Part shown: positions 6,359 through 13,267 of the stretch, in pieces | Numbering within the stretch: the first letter of the stretch is position 1 | How the letters are laid out: the number at the start of each line of letters is the position of its first letter | Source: Methanobacteriota archaeon | GTDB lineage: Archaea > Halobacteriota > Halobacteria > Halobacteriales > Halalkalicoccaceae | Direction of reading: 5' to 3' | Assembly: GCA_022561895.1 (NCBI GenBank) | Contig: JADFQH010000029.1 | Location: 1 to 16,170 of the forward strand | DNA length: 16,170 nucleotides | Translations under genes and position numbers: made by a program | The notes under the pieces: generated by a model | What the model was told of the DNA's origin: nothing | Seen by the model: only the letters and a program-made list of their open reading frames with translations | Database searches by the model: none

Positions 6359-6787
6359 GTGGCATATCGAACGCTGCTCGCTGAACTGGAGGAAAACGGC
6401 GCGTACACGCTCAGCGAGCGCCGCGATCCCTCGGCTCGGACGCCCCGCCCGATCGCAACGACCCTGTCGCGGCATGCGATCTTCGGGTTCGTCGATTTCG
6501 GGGTTCACGACGCGCTCGTCATCAGCGAGGGCCGGGAGATCACGTATCTCGTCATTCCGTTCTCGATCCCGACCGCCGACTCGCTTTCTGCTACTGGTGG
6601 GACCTGCGTTGCGATCAGACCGGAAGCGGGACTGAGCGAGGAGTACCTCCGAGGGTGGGCGCACGCGATGAAGGAATGCCTCGGGGACGCGATCGAAGTG
6701 GGAATGCTCACCGAGCGAGCAGCAGCGATTTACTTCGAGAGCCAAGTACGGGCATTTTCTGACACCACCGAGGTGATCGTTCCATAG
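6359..6787 (+). CDS. Conserved-looking hypothetical protein next to nucS
   Basis: The 142-aa protein from GTG 6359 (MAYRTLLAELEENGAYTLSERRD) has no transmembrane segment and no signal peptide. It has alternating strand and helix segments: FGFVDFGVHDALVISEG, REITYLVIPFSIP, GTCVAIRPEAGLSEEYLRGWAHAMKE and GDAIEVGMLTERAAAIYFESQ. I do not recognise the family and assign no function. That it is a real gene is supported by a well-placed TATA box (TTTATA, 30-25 nt upstream), balanced amino-acid composition, and close fit between neighbours: 31 bp after the oxidoreductase and 36 bp before nucS, both on the same strand. Because nucS has its own promoter-like element, co-function with nucS is only a guess. 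Confidence 0.78.
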   Translation: MAYRTLLAELEENGAYTLSERRDPSARTPRPIATTLSRHAIFGFVDFGVHDALVISEGREITYLVIPFSIPTADSLSATGGTCVAIRPEAGLSEEYLRGWAHAMKECLGDAIEVGMLTERAAAIYFESQVRAFSDTTEVIVP

Positions 6788-6793
6788 CGTTGG

Positions 6794-6799
6794 TTTTTA
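6794..6799 (+). promoter_or_regulatory. TATA box of nucS
   Basis: TTTTTA lies 30-25 nt before GTG 6824, the standard leaderless spacing. It supports the GTG as the true start of nucS. Confidence 0.6.
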
Positions 6800-6823
6800 C
6801 CTGCCGAGTCAGTACTACAACCA

Positions 6824-7555
6824 GTGACAGCGACCGAGGGGGGGACGATCACGCTTTCGGAGCCGAGCGCCGAGGAGGCCCGCGATCACCTCGCGCGAGC
6901 GATCGACCGGGGAGCGCTGGTGACGCTGTTCGGCCGGTGTACGGTCGAGTACGACGGGCGCGCGGCGAGCCAGCTCGGACTCGGCGAGCGCCACGTCATG
7001 GCCAAACCCGACGGAACAGTGTTAGTCCACACCGACGAGGGCCAGAAACCGGTCAACTGGCAGCCACCCGGCTGCACACAGGAAGCCAGAATCGAAGAAG
7101 GGAGCCTCGAACTTCATAGTCGGCGTTCGACCCCCGAAGAAGAACTCATCGTTAGATTCGAATGCATTTCCCATGTAGCTGTTTTCGAGACGGGCGAGGG
7201 GAGTGCAACTCTCTCGGTTTCGGGCACCGAAGCAGATATGAAGGGACGAATTCTCGAAAATCCCGAGCTGATCGAGCCGGGCTTTCACCCGCTTGCGACC
7301 GAGCGCGACACCCCCGCAGGCGCGGTCGATATCTACGGCGAGGACAGCGATGGCACAGTCGTAATTCTCGAACTCAAGCGCCGGCGCGTCGGCCCGGACG
7401 CGGTCGGCCAGCTAAACAGGTATGTCGAGGCGCTGGAACGTGATCTCCATGCGGGCGTCGAGATCCGCGGGATCCTCGTTGCACCCTCAGTCACAGACCG
7501 TGCCCGTCGACTACTTGCAACCCGCGGGTTAGAGTACGTCTCGCTCACCCCTTAA
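6824..7555 (+). CDS. nucS: Endonuclease NucS (EndoMS), mismatch-specific
   Basis: NucS/EndoMS cuts both strands at mismatches (and, in the first work, branched or flapped DNA) and provides MutS-independent mismatch correction in archaea and actinobacteria. The 243-aa protein has an N-terminal dimer/DNA-binding half and a C-terminal restriction-endonuclease-like domain. The nuclease motif is GAVDIYGEDSDGTVVILELK, giving Asp169, Glu183 and Lys185, with the same 14- and 2-residue spacing as the catalytic D-E-K of the Pyrococcus enzyme. RRRVGPDAVGQLNRYVEAL and RGILVAPSVTDRARRLLATRGLEYV complete the signature. It ends at LEYVSLTP, with no obvious C-terminal PCNA-interacting peptide. GTG 6824 is preceded by TTTTTA at 30-25 nt. 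The gene is tail to tail with mutS, and the two stop codons share the palindrome TTAA at 7552-7555. Confidence 0.95.
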   Translation: MTATEGGTITLSEPSAEEARDHLARAIDRGALVTLFGRCTVEYDGRAASQLGLGERHVMAKPDGTVLVHTDEGQKPVNWQPPGCTQEARIEEGSLELHSRRSTPEEELIVRFECISHVAVFETGEGSATLSVSGTEADMKGRILENPELIEPGFHPLATERDTPAGAVDIYGEDSDGTVVILELKRRRVGPDAVGQLNRYVEALERDLHAGVEIRGILVAPSVTDRARRLLATRGLEYVSLTP

Positions 7556-10185
7556 TCGAGCTCGCGTTTCAGTCGATCCAACGTCGTTAGCGCGTCGATC
7601 GGCGTCATGTTCGCCACGTCGAGTGCGCGGAGCTGGTCGGCAAGCCGATCGTCGCCGGCGGGATCTTCGGCCGACAGTTCGGCGTTACTGGGGAGGGATC
7701 GCCCCCCGTCCGTTGCGCTCTCCGAAACGAGCGCGCGCGAGCGCTCGACGACCCGCTCTGGAACGCCCGCGGCACGTGCAACCTCGATTCCGTATGAAGC
7801 GGTGGCCGCGCCCCGCGAGACGTCGTGTCGGAAGGTGACTTCCTCGCCCTCCTGTGTCGCCGCGAAATGGAGGTTAAAAGCACCCGGAAGGTCATCCGCA
7901 AGCGCAGTGAGTTCGTGGTGGTGGGTCGCAAACAGCGTCAGCGCGCCCACTTCGTCGTGTACGTACTCGGTGATCGCACGGGCAATCGCCAATCCATCGG
8001 CGGTGCTGGTGCCCCGCCCCACTTCGTCCAGCAGAACGAGCGAGCGCTCGCTCGCTCCTCGAAGGATGGTCGCGAGCTCGCTCATCTCGACCATGAACGT
8101 CGAGCGCCCACCGGCGATGTCGTCGCTCGCGCCCACTCGCGTAAACACCCGGTCGACGACGCCTACACGGACCTCGCTTGCGGGTACGAAGCTCCCGATC
8201 TGGGCGAGGATCGTGATCAGCGCGACCTGGCGCATATACGTCGATTTCCCGCTCATGTTCGGTCCCGTGAGGACGGCGAGGCGCTCGTCGGGGGCGAGCA
8301 CTGTCCCATTGGGCACGAACGACTCTTGGGTTCGCTCGACCACCGGATGGCGACCGCCCTCGATTTCGATACCCGGCTCGTCGGTGATTTCAGGTCGACT
8401 GTAGCCGTACTTGGCGGCGACCTCCGCGAGCGAGACGAGCACGTCGAGGGTCGCGAGCGTTTCCGCGACTGCCTGTACCCGCTCGGATTCGTCGGCGATC
8501 TTTCGTCGTACTTCGGTGAACAGCTCGTATTCGAGGTTGTCCGCGCGGTCCTCGGCGGTGATGATCTCGTCTTCCCGTTGTTTTAGCTCGGGCGTGTAGA
8601 ACCGTTCCGAATTCTTCAGCGTCTGTCTGCGGGTGTAGCTTTCAGGGACCCGATCCAGATTCGGGTTCGTGACCTCGATGTAGTAGCCGTGTACCTGATT
8701 GAAGCCGACCTTCAGCGAGTCGATCCCCGTCCGCTCGCGCTCGCGCGCTTCCAGCGAGTCTATCCAGTCCTTGCCCTCGCGTTCCGTCTCCCGGAGCGAA
8801 TCGAGATCCTCGTCGTAGTCCGCCGCGATCACGCCGCCCTCGGTGATCTCGATCGGCGGATTTTCTTGAATCGCGCGGTCGATCAACTCGCGGACCTCTT
8901 CCAGTTCGTCGAGGTTTTCGCGCAGGTTGCGGAGCGTGTCGCTCTCGACCTCACTCATCGCCGCGCGGACCTCGGGCACGGTATCGAGGGTGTCCTTGAG
9001 TGCGCGGAGATCACGGGCGTTCGCCCGCCCGCGCGAGACGCGCGCGATCAGGCGCTCGATGTCGTAGACTTCGGTGAGGAGATCGTGGACTGCCTCGCGC
9101 ACACTGACGAGCATCGTCCACTCCTCCACGGCGTCGAGCCGGGCGTCGATCCGCTCGGAGTCCAAGAGCGGGCGGCGCAGCCAGTCGGTGAGTTTGCGCC
9201 GTCCGAGCGCGCAGGCAGTCTCGTCGAGCACTCCCAAGAGAGTGTTTTCGGCGTCGCCGCCCACCGCACGCGATTTGAACAGCTCCAGACTCCCCAGTGC
9301 GACCCGATCCAGTAGCATGTACTCGCGGGGTTCGTACCGGGTGAGGTGGTTGAGGTAGTCGAGGTGGCCCTCCTGTCCGCCACGGGTGTACTCGGCGTAG
9401 GAAAGAAGCGCTCCGCAGGCGCTGATCTCCGCGTCGCTCGCCAGTCGTTTTTCGGGGACGCCGAAGTACGAATCGAGCAACGAGCGGGCCGAGTCGAGGT
9501 CGAACGCGGCGGGGTCGTACGGCGAGACCATGCAGTCGGCGTCGCCGGACCACGTCAGGCTGCCAGCCGAGCTCTGCTCGGCGCCGTCGAAGCCGTCAAA
9601 CCCCTCCATTCCGGGAGCGACGATCGCCTCGGCGGGCGCGAACCGGCTGATCTCGTCGCGGATCGTTTCTGCCAATTCGGAGCCGGTGGCGACGAAATCC
9701 CCCGTCGAGACGTCGAGCAGCGCGAGGCCGTACTCGCCCTCCCCGTCCTCGCGGGCGAGCGCCGCGACGTAGTTGTTGTCTTCACTACGAAGGAGTTCGT
9801 CCTCGGTGAGCGTGCCGGGCGTGACGATCCGCGTGACCGCGCGATCGACCACGCCGCTTGCCTCCTCGGGATCCTGTACCTGATCGGCAACGGCCACCCG
9901 AAAGCCCGCATTCAGCAAGGTTTCGATATATGATTCTGCGCTGTCAATCGGGATGCCCGCCATCGGATATGTTCCAGTCGAATCCTCGCGTTTGGTGAGC
10001 GTGATTTCGAGCAGTTTAGCCGATAGTTCGGCGGCCTCACAGAACGTCTCGTAGAAATCTCCTACCTGAAAGAGCACGAGTGATTCGTCGTACTCCGTAC
10101 AGAGATCGCAGTACTGGCGCATCATCGGCGTTAACTCCTCGTGGCGCTTTGCCATTTTCTCGGGTGCGCCGAGCGCCCGTTCCAT
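7552..10185 (-). CDS. mutS: DNA mismatch repair protein MutS
   Basis: MutS recognises base mismatches as a clamp and uses ATP to signal repair. Residue positions here count from the longer frame at ATG 10191 (879 aa). Domain I has the mismatch-reading Phe-x-Glu motif in QVGDFYETF (44-50). The connector, lever and clamp domains run to about 600. The ABC-type ATPase has Walker A GPNMSGKST (643-651), STFMVEMSE (697-705), Walker B LVLLDEVGRGTS (718-729) and the ATHHHEL switch (about 755-761). The length equals that of the canonical mismatch-repair MutS1. I prefer ATG 10185 (MERALGAPEKM) because TATTTC lies 30-25 nt upstream of it; 10191 would add two residues. All key residues are present. No mutL is seen in the window; downstream lies nucS in convergent orientation. 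Confidence 0.96.
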   Translation of the reverse strand: MERALGAPEKMAKRHEELTPMMRQYCDLCTEYDESLVLFQVGDFYETFCEAAELSAKLLEITLTKREDSTGTYPMAGIPIDSAESYIETLLNAGFRVAVADQVQDPEEASGVVDRAVTRIVTPGTLTEDELLRSEDNNYVAALAREDGEGEYGLALLDVSTGDFVATGSELAETIRDEISRFAPAEAIVAPGMEGFDGFDGAEQSSAGSLTWSGDADCMVSPYDPAAFDLDSARSLLDSYFGVPEKRLASDAEISACGALLSYAEYTRGGQEGHLDYLNHLTRYEPREYMLLDRVALGSLELFKSRAVGGDAENTLLGVLDETACALGRRKLTDWLRRPLLDSERIDARLDAVEEWTMLVSVREAVHDLLTEVYDIERLIARVSRGRANARDLRALKDTLDTVPEVRAAMSEVESDTLRNLRENLDELEEVRELIDRAIQENPPIEITEGGVIAADYDEDLDSLRETEREGKDWIDSLEARERERTGIDSLKVGFNQVHGYYIEVTNPNLDRVPESYTRRQTLKNSERFYTPELKQREDEIITAEDRADNLEYELFTEVRRKIADESERVQAVAETLATLDVLVSLAEVAAKYGYSRPEITDEPGIEIEGGRHPVVERTQESFVPNGTVLAPDERLAVLTGPNMSGKSTYMRQVALITILAQIGSFVPASEVRVGVVDRVFTRVGASDDIAGGRSTFMVEMSELATILRGASERSLVLLDEVGRGTSTADGLAIARAITEYVHDEVGALTLFATHHHELTALADDLPGAFNLHFAATQEGEEVTFRHDVSRGAATASYGIEVARAAGVPERVVERSRALVSESATDGGRSLPSNAELSAEDPAGDDRLADQLRALDVANMTPIDALTTLDRLKRELD

Positions 10186-10209
10186 AGGCATCGGGAGGTT
10201 CCCCGTGTG

Positions 10210-10215
10210 GAAATA
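10210..10215 (-). promoter_or_regulatory. Probable TATA element of mutS
   Basis: TATTTC on the minus strand lies 30-25 nt before ATG 10185 and only 24-19 nt before ATG 10191. The spacing therefore favours the shorter start. Confidence 0.5.
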
Positions 10216-10244
10216 CCCCTCGGAATCGCGCTTTCGTACTGGGA

Positions 10245-10874
10245 TTAGCGTCCTTCGACGAGCCGTTTCAACTGTTCGGGCGGGACCGCTCCGCGGGCGG
10301 CCTGCCCCTCATACGCGAAGGTCGGGACGCCCGTTACGCCCTGCTTTCGGGCCTCGCTGAACCGTGAATCGAGGCGCTCACGAAGGTCGTCGTCCTCAGT
10401 CGCTTCGAGTACCTCCTCGGGATCGAGACCGACCGACTCGGCGAGATCCGCGAGCACGTCAGGCTCTCCGATATCCCGACCTTCGACCCAAAGTGCCGTG
10501 TAGATCGCCTCGTCGAATGCGGCCCAGTTCTCGGGATACTCCTCTCTGACATACAGGGACGCGAGCTGCGAGTTCAGGGAGTCGACCTCGATGGCGATCT
10601 CTTGGGCCATCTCGACATCGTACTCCTGCTGTAAGCGCCGGACGTTCTCTTTTGCCTGCGAGAAATACTCCTCGTCCTTACCGTCATCTACACTGTGATC
10701 GATCTCGCCGTCCGGTCCACGTTTTCCGCTTCGCAGATCGAAGGGATGCCAATCGAACTCCACTGGCGAGTCGCGGGTTTCCTGGTACCGCGACAGCGAG
10801 GCGTGTCCGAGATAACAGAACGGACAGACGTAATCCGCGTAGATCGTGAGTCGATCGTTCTGGGTTTCGCTCAT
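10245..10874 (-). CDS. DsbA/FrnE-like thiol oxidoreductase
   Basis: This thioredoxin-fold protein has the redox motif CPFC in YADYVCPFCYLG (residues 17-20 from ATG 10874) and the cis-proline loop GVTGVPTFAYEG near the C-terminus. The large helical insertion between them, with FDWHPFDLR after the first helix, is typical of the FrnE/2-hydroxychromene isomerase branch of the DsbA family. There is no signal peptide or membrane segment, so it acts in the cytoplasm, as FrnE-type proteins do; disulfide exchange or oxidative-stress protection is the family expectation. Two starts are possible, ATG 10880 and 10874. TTTACT (minus 10902-10897) is 28-23 nt before 10874, which favours the shorter one (209 aa). 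It precedes mutS on the same strand by about 60 bp, but mutS has its own promoter-like element. Confidence 0.9.
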   Translation of the reverse strand: MSETQNDRLTIYADYVCPFCYLGHASLSRYQETRDSPVEFDWHPFDLRSGKRGPDGEIDHSVDDGKDEEYFSQAKENVRRLQQEYDVEMAQEIAIEVDSLNSQLASLYVREEYPENWAAFDEAIYTALWVEGRDIGEPDVLADLAESVGLDPEEVLEATEDDDLRERLDSRFSEARKQGVTGVPTFAYEGQAARGAVPPEQLKRLVEGR

Positions 10875-10882
10875 ACTCATCC

Positions 10883-10957
10883 TTACGTCGCAAGCCAGTA
10901 AAGCGGGACGGTCGCGGCGATCATGAGCGAGGCCACCAACCCGTATGTCAGATGTGA
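10883..10957 (-). pseudogene. C-terminal remnant of a membrane protein
   Basis: Reading the minus strand from 10957 gives SHLTYGLVASLMIAATVPLY followed by WLAT and a TAA stop at 10885-10883. This looks like the last transmembrane helix of a membrane protein that starts with an 'SHL-YG' turn. Two codons upstream, the frame meets a stop (plus-strand tta at 10961-10963), and the sequence turns AT-rich toward the fic promoter. The 24 codons are too short to place in a family; the interpretation as a truncated gene rests on the hydrophobic run and the in-phase stop. Confidence 0.38.
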
Positions 10958-11002
10958 TTTTTACGGCATTTGTAAGTGAGATCGTCTTCGATTATACGTA
11001 AG

Positions 11003-11008
11003 TTATAT
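11003..11008 (+). promoter_or_regulatory. Candidate TATA element of the fic gene
   Basis: TTATAT lies 56-51 nt before ATG 11059 in an AT-rich stretch (10955-11030), which would give a leader of about 25-30 nt. TTAATT at 11023-11028 (36-31 nt upstream) is an alternative. Confidence 0.35.
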
Positions 11009-11058
11009 TTGGGTCGTAGAAGTTAATTTGCTGGAATGCATCGAGGCCATCAGTAACG

Positions 11059-12216
11059 ATGGACAAGATGAACGTGAGCGAGAGTGCGCCCGGCAGACTC
11101 GTTCGGTACGATCGACGGTCGTACTACAAACCGGATCCGCTTCCACCAAGCAAGAGACTTGATCTCGCCGAGGAGTTCTACGAACTCGTCTCGGAAGCGA
11201 GCTTCTGGCTCGGCAAACTGAACGGGATCGGTCTGCTCGTCGAGTTCTCACCCGTCCTTTACACGTCCTTGCTCCGGAAAGAAGCGATGGAGTCCGCTGA
11301 AATAGAAGGGGCAGACATCGACTGGAACGCACTCTACAGCCGGGAGACGCGGAGTGCAGACGGTAGCACACCAGAAACGACCGACAACGAACGGATGAAA
11401 GACGTTCGGGAGGTCCTGAACTACGAGATGGCGGTCGAAGACGGGATCAGGGCGCTTGACGATGGCGAACGGTTCTCGGTGGACCTGCTAAACACACTGC
11501 ATGCGACGTTGTTGTCCGGCGTGCGGAGCGACACGAAGACAGTTGGCGAAAAACGAACCACGCCGGTCAACCTCGGGTCGTTTGTCCCGCCAGCACCCGG
11601 TGTCGTCGAGGGGACGATGGACGCGCTGTTGACCTACATCGAGACTGGCGGATCGTATCACGATCTCGTTGACATCGCGCTCGTCCACTACCAGTTCGAA
11701 ACGATCCATCCATACGGTGACGGCAACGGTCGTCTCGGGCGGCTCCTGATCGCGCTACAGCTCTACGAAAACGGCTATCTCGAAGGTCCTACTTTGTATC
11801 TCAGTGAGTATTTCAATCGGAACAAGCAGACATACATCGACCGGATGCAGGCCGTTCGCCAGCACGGAAAGTGGGAACGCTGGCTCGAATTTTTCGTTCG
11901 CGGGATCAGATACCAAGCCGAAGAGTCCGTCGAACGAACGCTCTCGCTCCGTGAACTACACAGAGAGTACAGAGAGGAGTTCGGCGGTCAAACTCGAACG
12001 GATGCCAGACTCGCACTTTCGCTGTTCGAACAGCCCTATATTACCGCAGGCGATGTCAAATCACTACTAGACGTGTCGGGTCCAACGGCGTATCGCGCGA
12101 TAAACAAACTGGAGGGCGAGGGGATTCTCGAAGAGGTAACCGACAAGGAGTACGGTCGTGAGTACCGGGCCAGAGAGATCTTCGAGATACTGGAGCGACC
12201 GCCACAGACGTACTGA
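11059..12216 (+). CDS. Fic family protein, class II, with C-terminal winged helix
   Basis: Fic proteins transfer AMP (or other phosphate-linked groups) to target proteins. The 385-aa protein has a Fic N-terminal domain (LPPSKRLDLAEEFYELVSEA). It also has the class II autoinhibition motif S-x3-E-G (SAEIEG, residues 79-84), the target-binding flap region (VGEKRTTPVNLGSFVPP) and the catalytic loop HPYGDGNGRLGR (217-228), with His217, Asp221, Asn223 and Arg225/Arg228 present. The C-terminus, from about 328, is a winged helix (YITAGDVKSLLDVSGPTAYRAINKLEGEGIL). Thus it is an intact, self-inhibited AMP transferase that may bind DNA, possibly its own promoter. No antitoxin partner gene is adjacent, as expected for class II. 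It stands alone between a gene remnant and pth2, and its upstream region is AT-rich, suggesting acquisition. ATG 11068 is an alternative start. The target is unknown. Confidence 0.92.
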   Translation: MDKMNVSESAPGRLVRYDRRSYYKPDPLPPSKRLDLAEEFYELVSEASFWLGKLNGIGLLVEFSPVLYTSLLRKEAMESAEIEGADIDWNALYSRETRSADGSTPETTDNERMKDVREVLNYEMAVEDGIRALDDGERFSVDLLNTLHATLLSGVRSDTKTVGEKRTTPVNLGSFVPPAPGVVEGTMDALLTYIETGGSYHDLVDIALVHYQFETIHPYGDGNGRLGRLLIALQLYENGYLEGPTLYLSEYFNRNKQTYIDRMQAVRQHGKWERWLEFFVRGIRYQAEESVERTLSLRELHREYREEFGGQTRTDARLALSLFEQPYITAGDVKSLLDVSGPTAYRAINKLEGEGILEEVTDKEYGREYRAREIFEILERPPQTY

Positions 12217-12253
12217 CTCTTCTGTACAATGACGGAGGTAATCGGTCGCCTGA

Positions 12254-12592
12254 TCAGAACAGCGAGAGATGGCCCGTTACGCGATCCACCCGGTCATCTG
12301 CGGCCGGGCCGACCGCGAGCGCCGTTACCGTCCCCGATTCGAGTTGGGTGTGCCCCGCATCCCGAATCACAGCGTGGGGAACGCCCTCGCGTTCTGCTCG
12401 ATCAGCAAGCTCGAAGATCTCCTTTTCGCCGCTCGCTTTGAGGACGACCTTCTTCTGACCGCTCCCCTTCCACTCCATTCTTCCCCCGGAATCGGTATCC
12501 TCGTAGGCCGACAGCGAGGCATGAGCGACCTGTGCGGCCAGCTTTCCTTTCCCCATGCCGATATCCGTGCGAGCAACGATCGCCTGTTTCAT
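12254..12592 (-). CDS. pth2: Peptidyl-tRNA hydrolase, Pth2 type
   Basis: Pth2 releases tRNA from peptidyl-tRNAs that drop off the ribosome. The 112-aa product matches the archaeal/eukaryotic family throughout: MKQAIVARTDIGMGKGKLAAQ, VAHASLSAY, WKGSGQKKVVLK, GVPHAVIRDAGHTQLESGTV and TALAVGPA near the end. The catalytic-site residues proposed for the family (Lys in GKGKLAAQ, the Asp in IRDAG and the Thr in HTQ) are visible. ATG 12592 is the start: TTTAAC lies 27-22 nt upstream. The same frame stays open upstream to 13264, but that part is antisense to dcd and is not conserved protein. The gene is divergent from dcd across 87 bp and convergent with fic. Confidence 0.95.
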   Translation of the reverse strand: MKQAIVARTDIGMGKGKLAAQVAHASLSAYEDTDSGGRMEWKGSGQKKVVLKASGEKEIFELADRAEREGVPHAVIRDAGHTQLESGTVTALAVGPAADDRVDRVTGHLSLF

Positions 12593-12613
12593 ACATCTAC
12601 TGGTTCGCCGGGA

Positions 12614-12619
12614 GTTAAA
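12614..12619 (-). promoter_or_regulatory. Probable TATA element of pth2
   Basis: TTTAAC on the minus strand lies 27-22 nt before ATG 12592 in the pth2-dcd divergent gap. Confidence 0.55.
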
Positions 12620-12648
12620 GTGGTGGCTACTCGGTTCCCATAGAGAAG

Positions 12649-12654
12649 ATTTAC
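12649..12654 (+). promoter_or_regulatory. Probable TATA element of the dcd operon
   Basis: ATTTAC lies 31-26 nt before ATG 12680, fitting a leaderless transcript for dcd and the two genes coupled behind it. Confidence 0.5.
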
Positions 12655-12679
12655 ACCCTATCGTCCGATTCGTTTGGGT

Positions 12680-13267
12680 ATGATCCTCTCGGACGCCGAT
12701 ATCGCTCGTCGCCTCGACGCGGGTGATCTCGTAATCGAACCCATCGACGACTTCGACCTCCAGATCCAGCCCGCAAGCGTGGATCTCCGACTCGGACGCG
12801 AGTTCCTCGAGTTCCAGCGCACCAACATCCCCTGTATCCATCCCGGCAGCGAGGGCGAGGTGGATGAGTACGTCAGCGAAACGGTAGTTGAGAAAGACAA
12901 GGAGTTCATCCTCCATCCCGGCGATTTCGTCCTCGGAACAACCAAAGAGCGCGTCGAGATCCCCGCCGATCTGATCGCGCACGTCGAGGGGCGCTCCTCG
13001 CTCGGTCGCCTCGCCATCGTCGTCCATAGCACCGCCGGGTTGTGCGATCCCGGTTTTCGGGGCCGGATCACGCTCGAACTCTCGAATCTCGGCAACGCGC
13101 CCGTCGCGCTCACGCCCGACATGCGGATCAGTCAGCTGACGTTCACCGAACTCACGACGCCCGCAGAACGGCCCTACGGCAGCGAGCGGGGGTCGAAATA
13201 TCAGGATCAGGCCGGGCCACAGGTCTCGAAGATCGAGGGGGATTCCGAGTTTGGAGGGACACAATGA
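12680..13267 (+). CDS. dcd: dCTP deaminase
   Basis: Dcd converts dCTP to dUTP (or straight to dUMP in the bifunctional archaeal form) and feeds dTTP synthesis. The 195-aa protein has MILSDADIARRL, the trimer-core segment LQIQPASVDLRLG, and the active-site motifs EGRSSLGRLAIVVHSTAGLCDPGFRG and ITLELSN, whose Glu133 is the catalytic base. ATG 12680 is chosen because homologues begin MILSD and ATTTAC is placed 31-26 nt upstream; a TTG three codons earlier is possible but unlikely. Whether it also has dUTPase activity cannot be decided from the motifs alone. The TGA stop overlaps the next ATG (ATGA at 13264-13267), so the following regulator is translationally coupled. Confidence 0.95.
   Translation: MILSDADIARRLDAGDLVIEPIDDFDLQIQPASVDLRLGREFLEFQRTNIPCIHPGSEGEVDEYVSETVVEKDKEFILHPGDFVLGTTKERVEIPADLIAHVEGRSSLGRLAIVVHSTAGLCDPGFRGRITLELSNLGNAPVALTPDMRISQLTFTELTTPAERPYGSERGSKYQDQAGPQVSKIEGDSEFGGTQ

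Noticed and set aside
7607..9933. Several 195-265-codon plus-strand frames opposite mutS
   Set aside because: They are low-complexity or Arg/Ser-rich mirror frames of MutS with no own promoter or family match.
13042..13263. N-terminal extension of the ThiR-like gene
   Set aside because: It overlaps dcd in another frame and is Arg/Ala/His-rich. The ATGA overlap and the HTH spacing fix the start at 13264.
12593..13264. Upstream open extension of the pth2 frame (total 336 codons)
   Set aside because: It is antisense to dcd and has no conserved motif. Pth2 homologues begin at MKQAIVARTD, and a TATA-like element is placed for ATG 12592.
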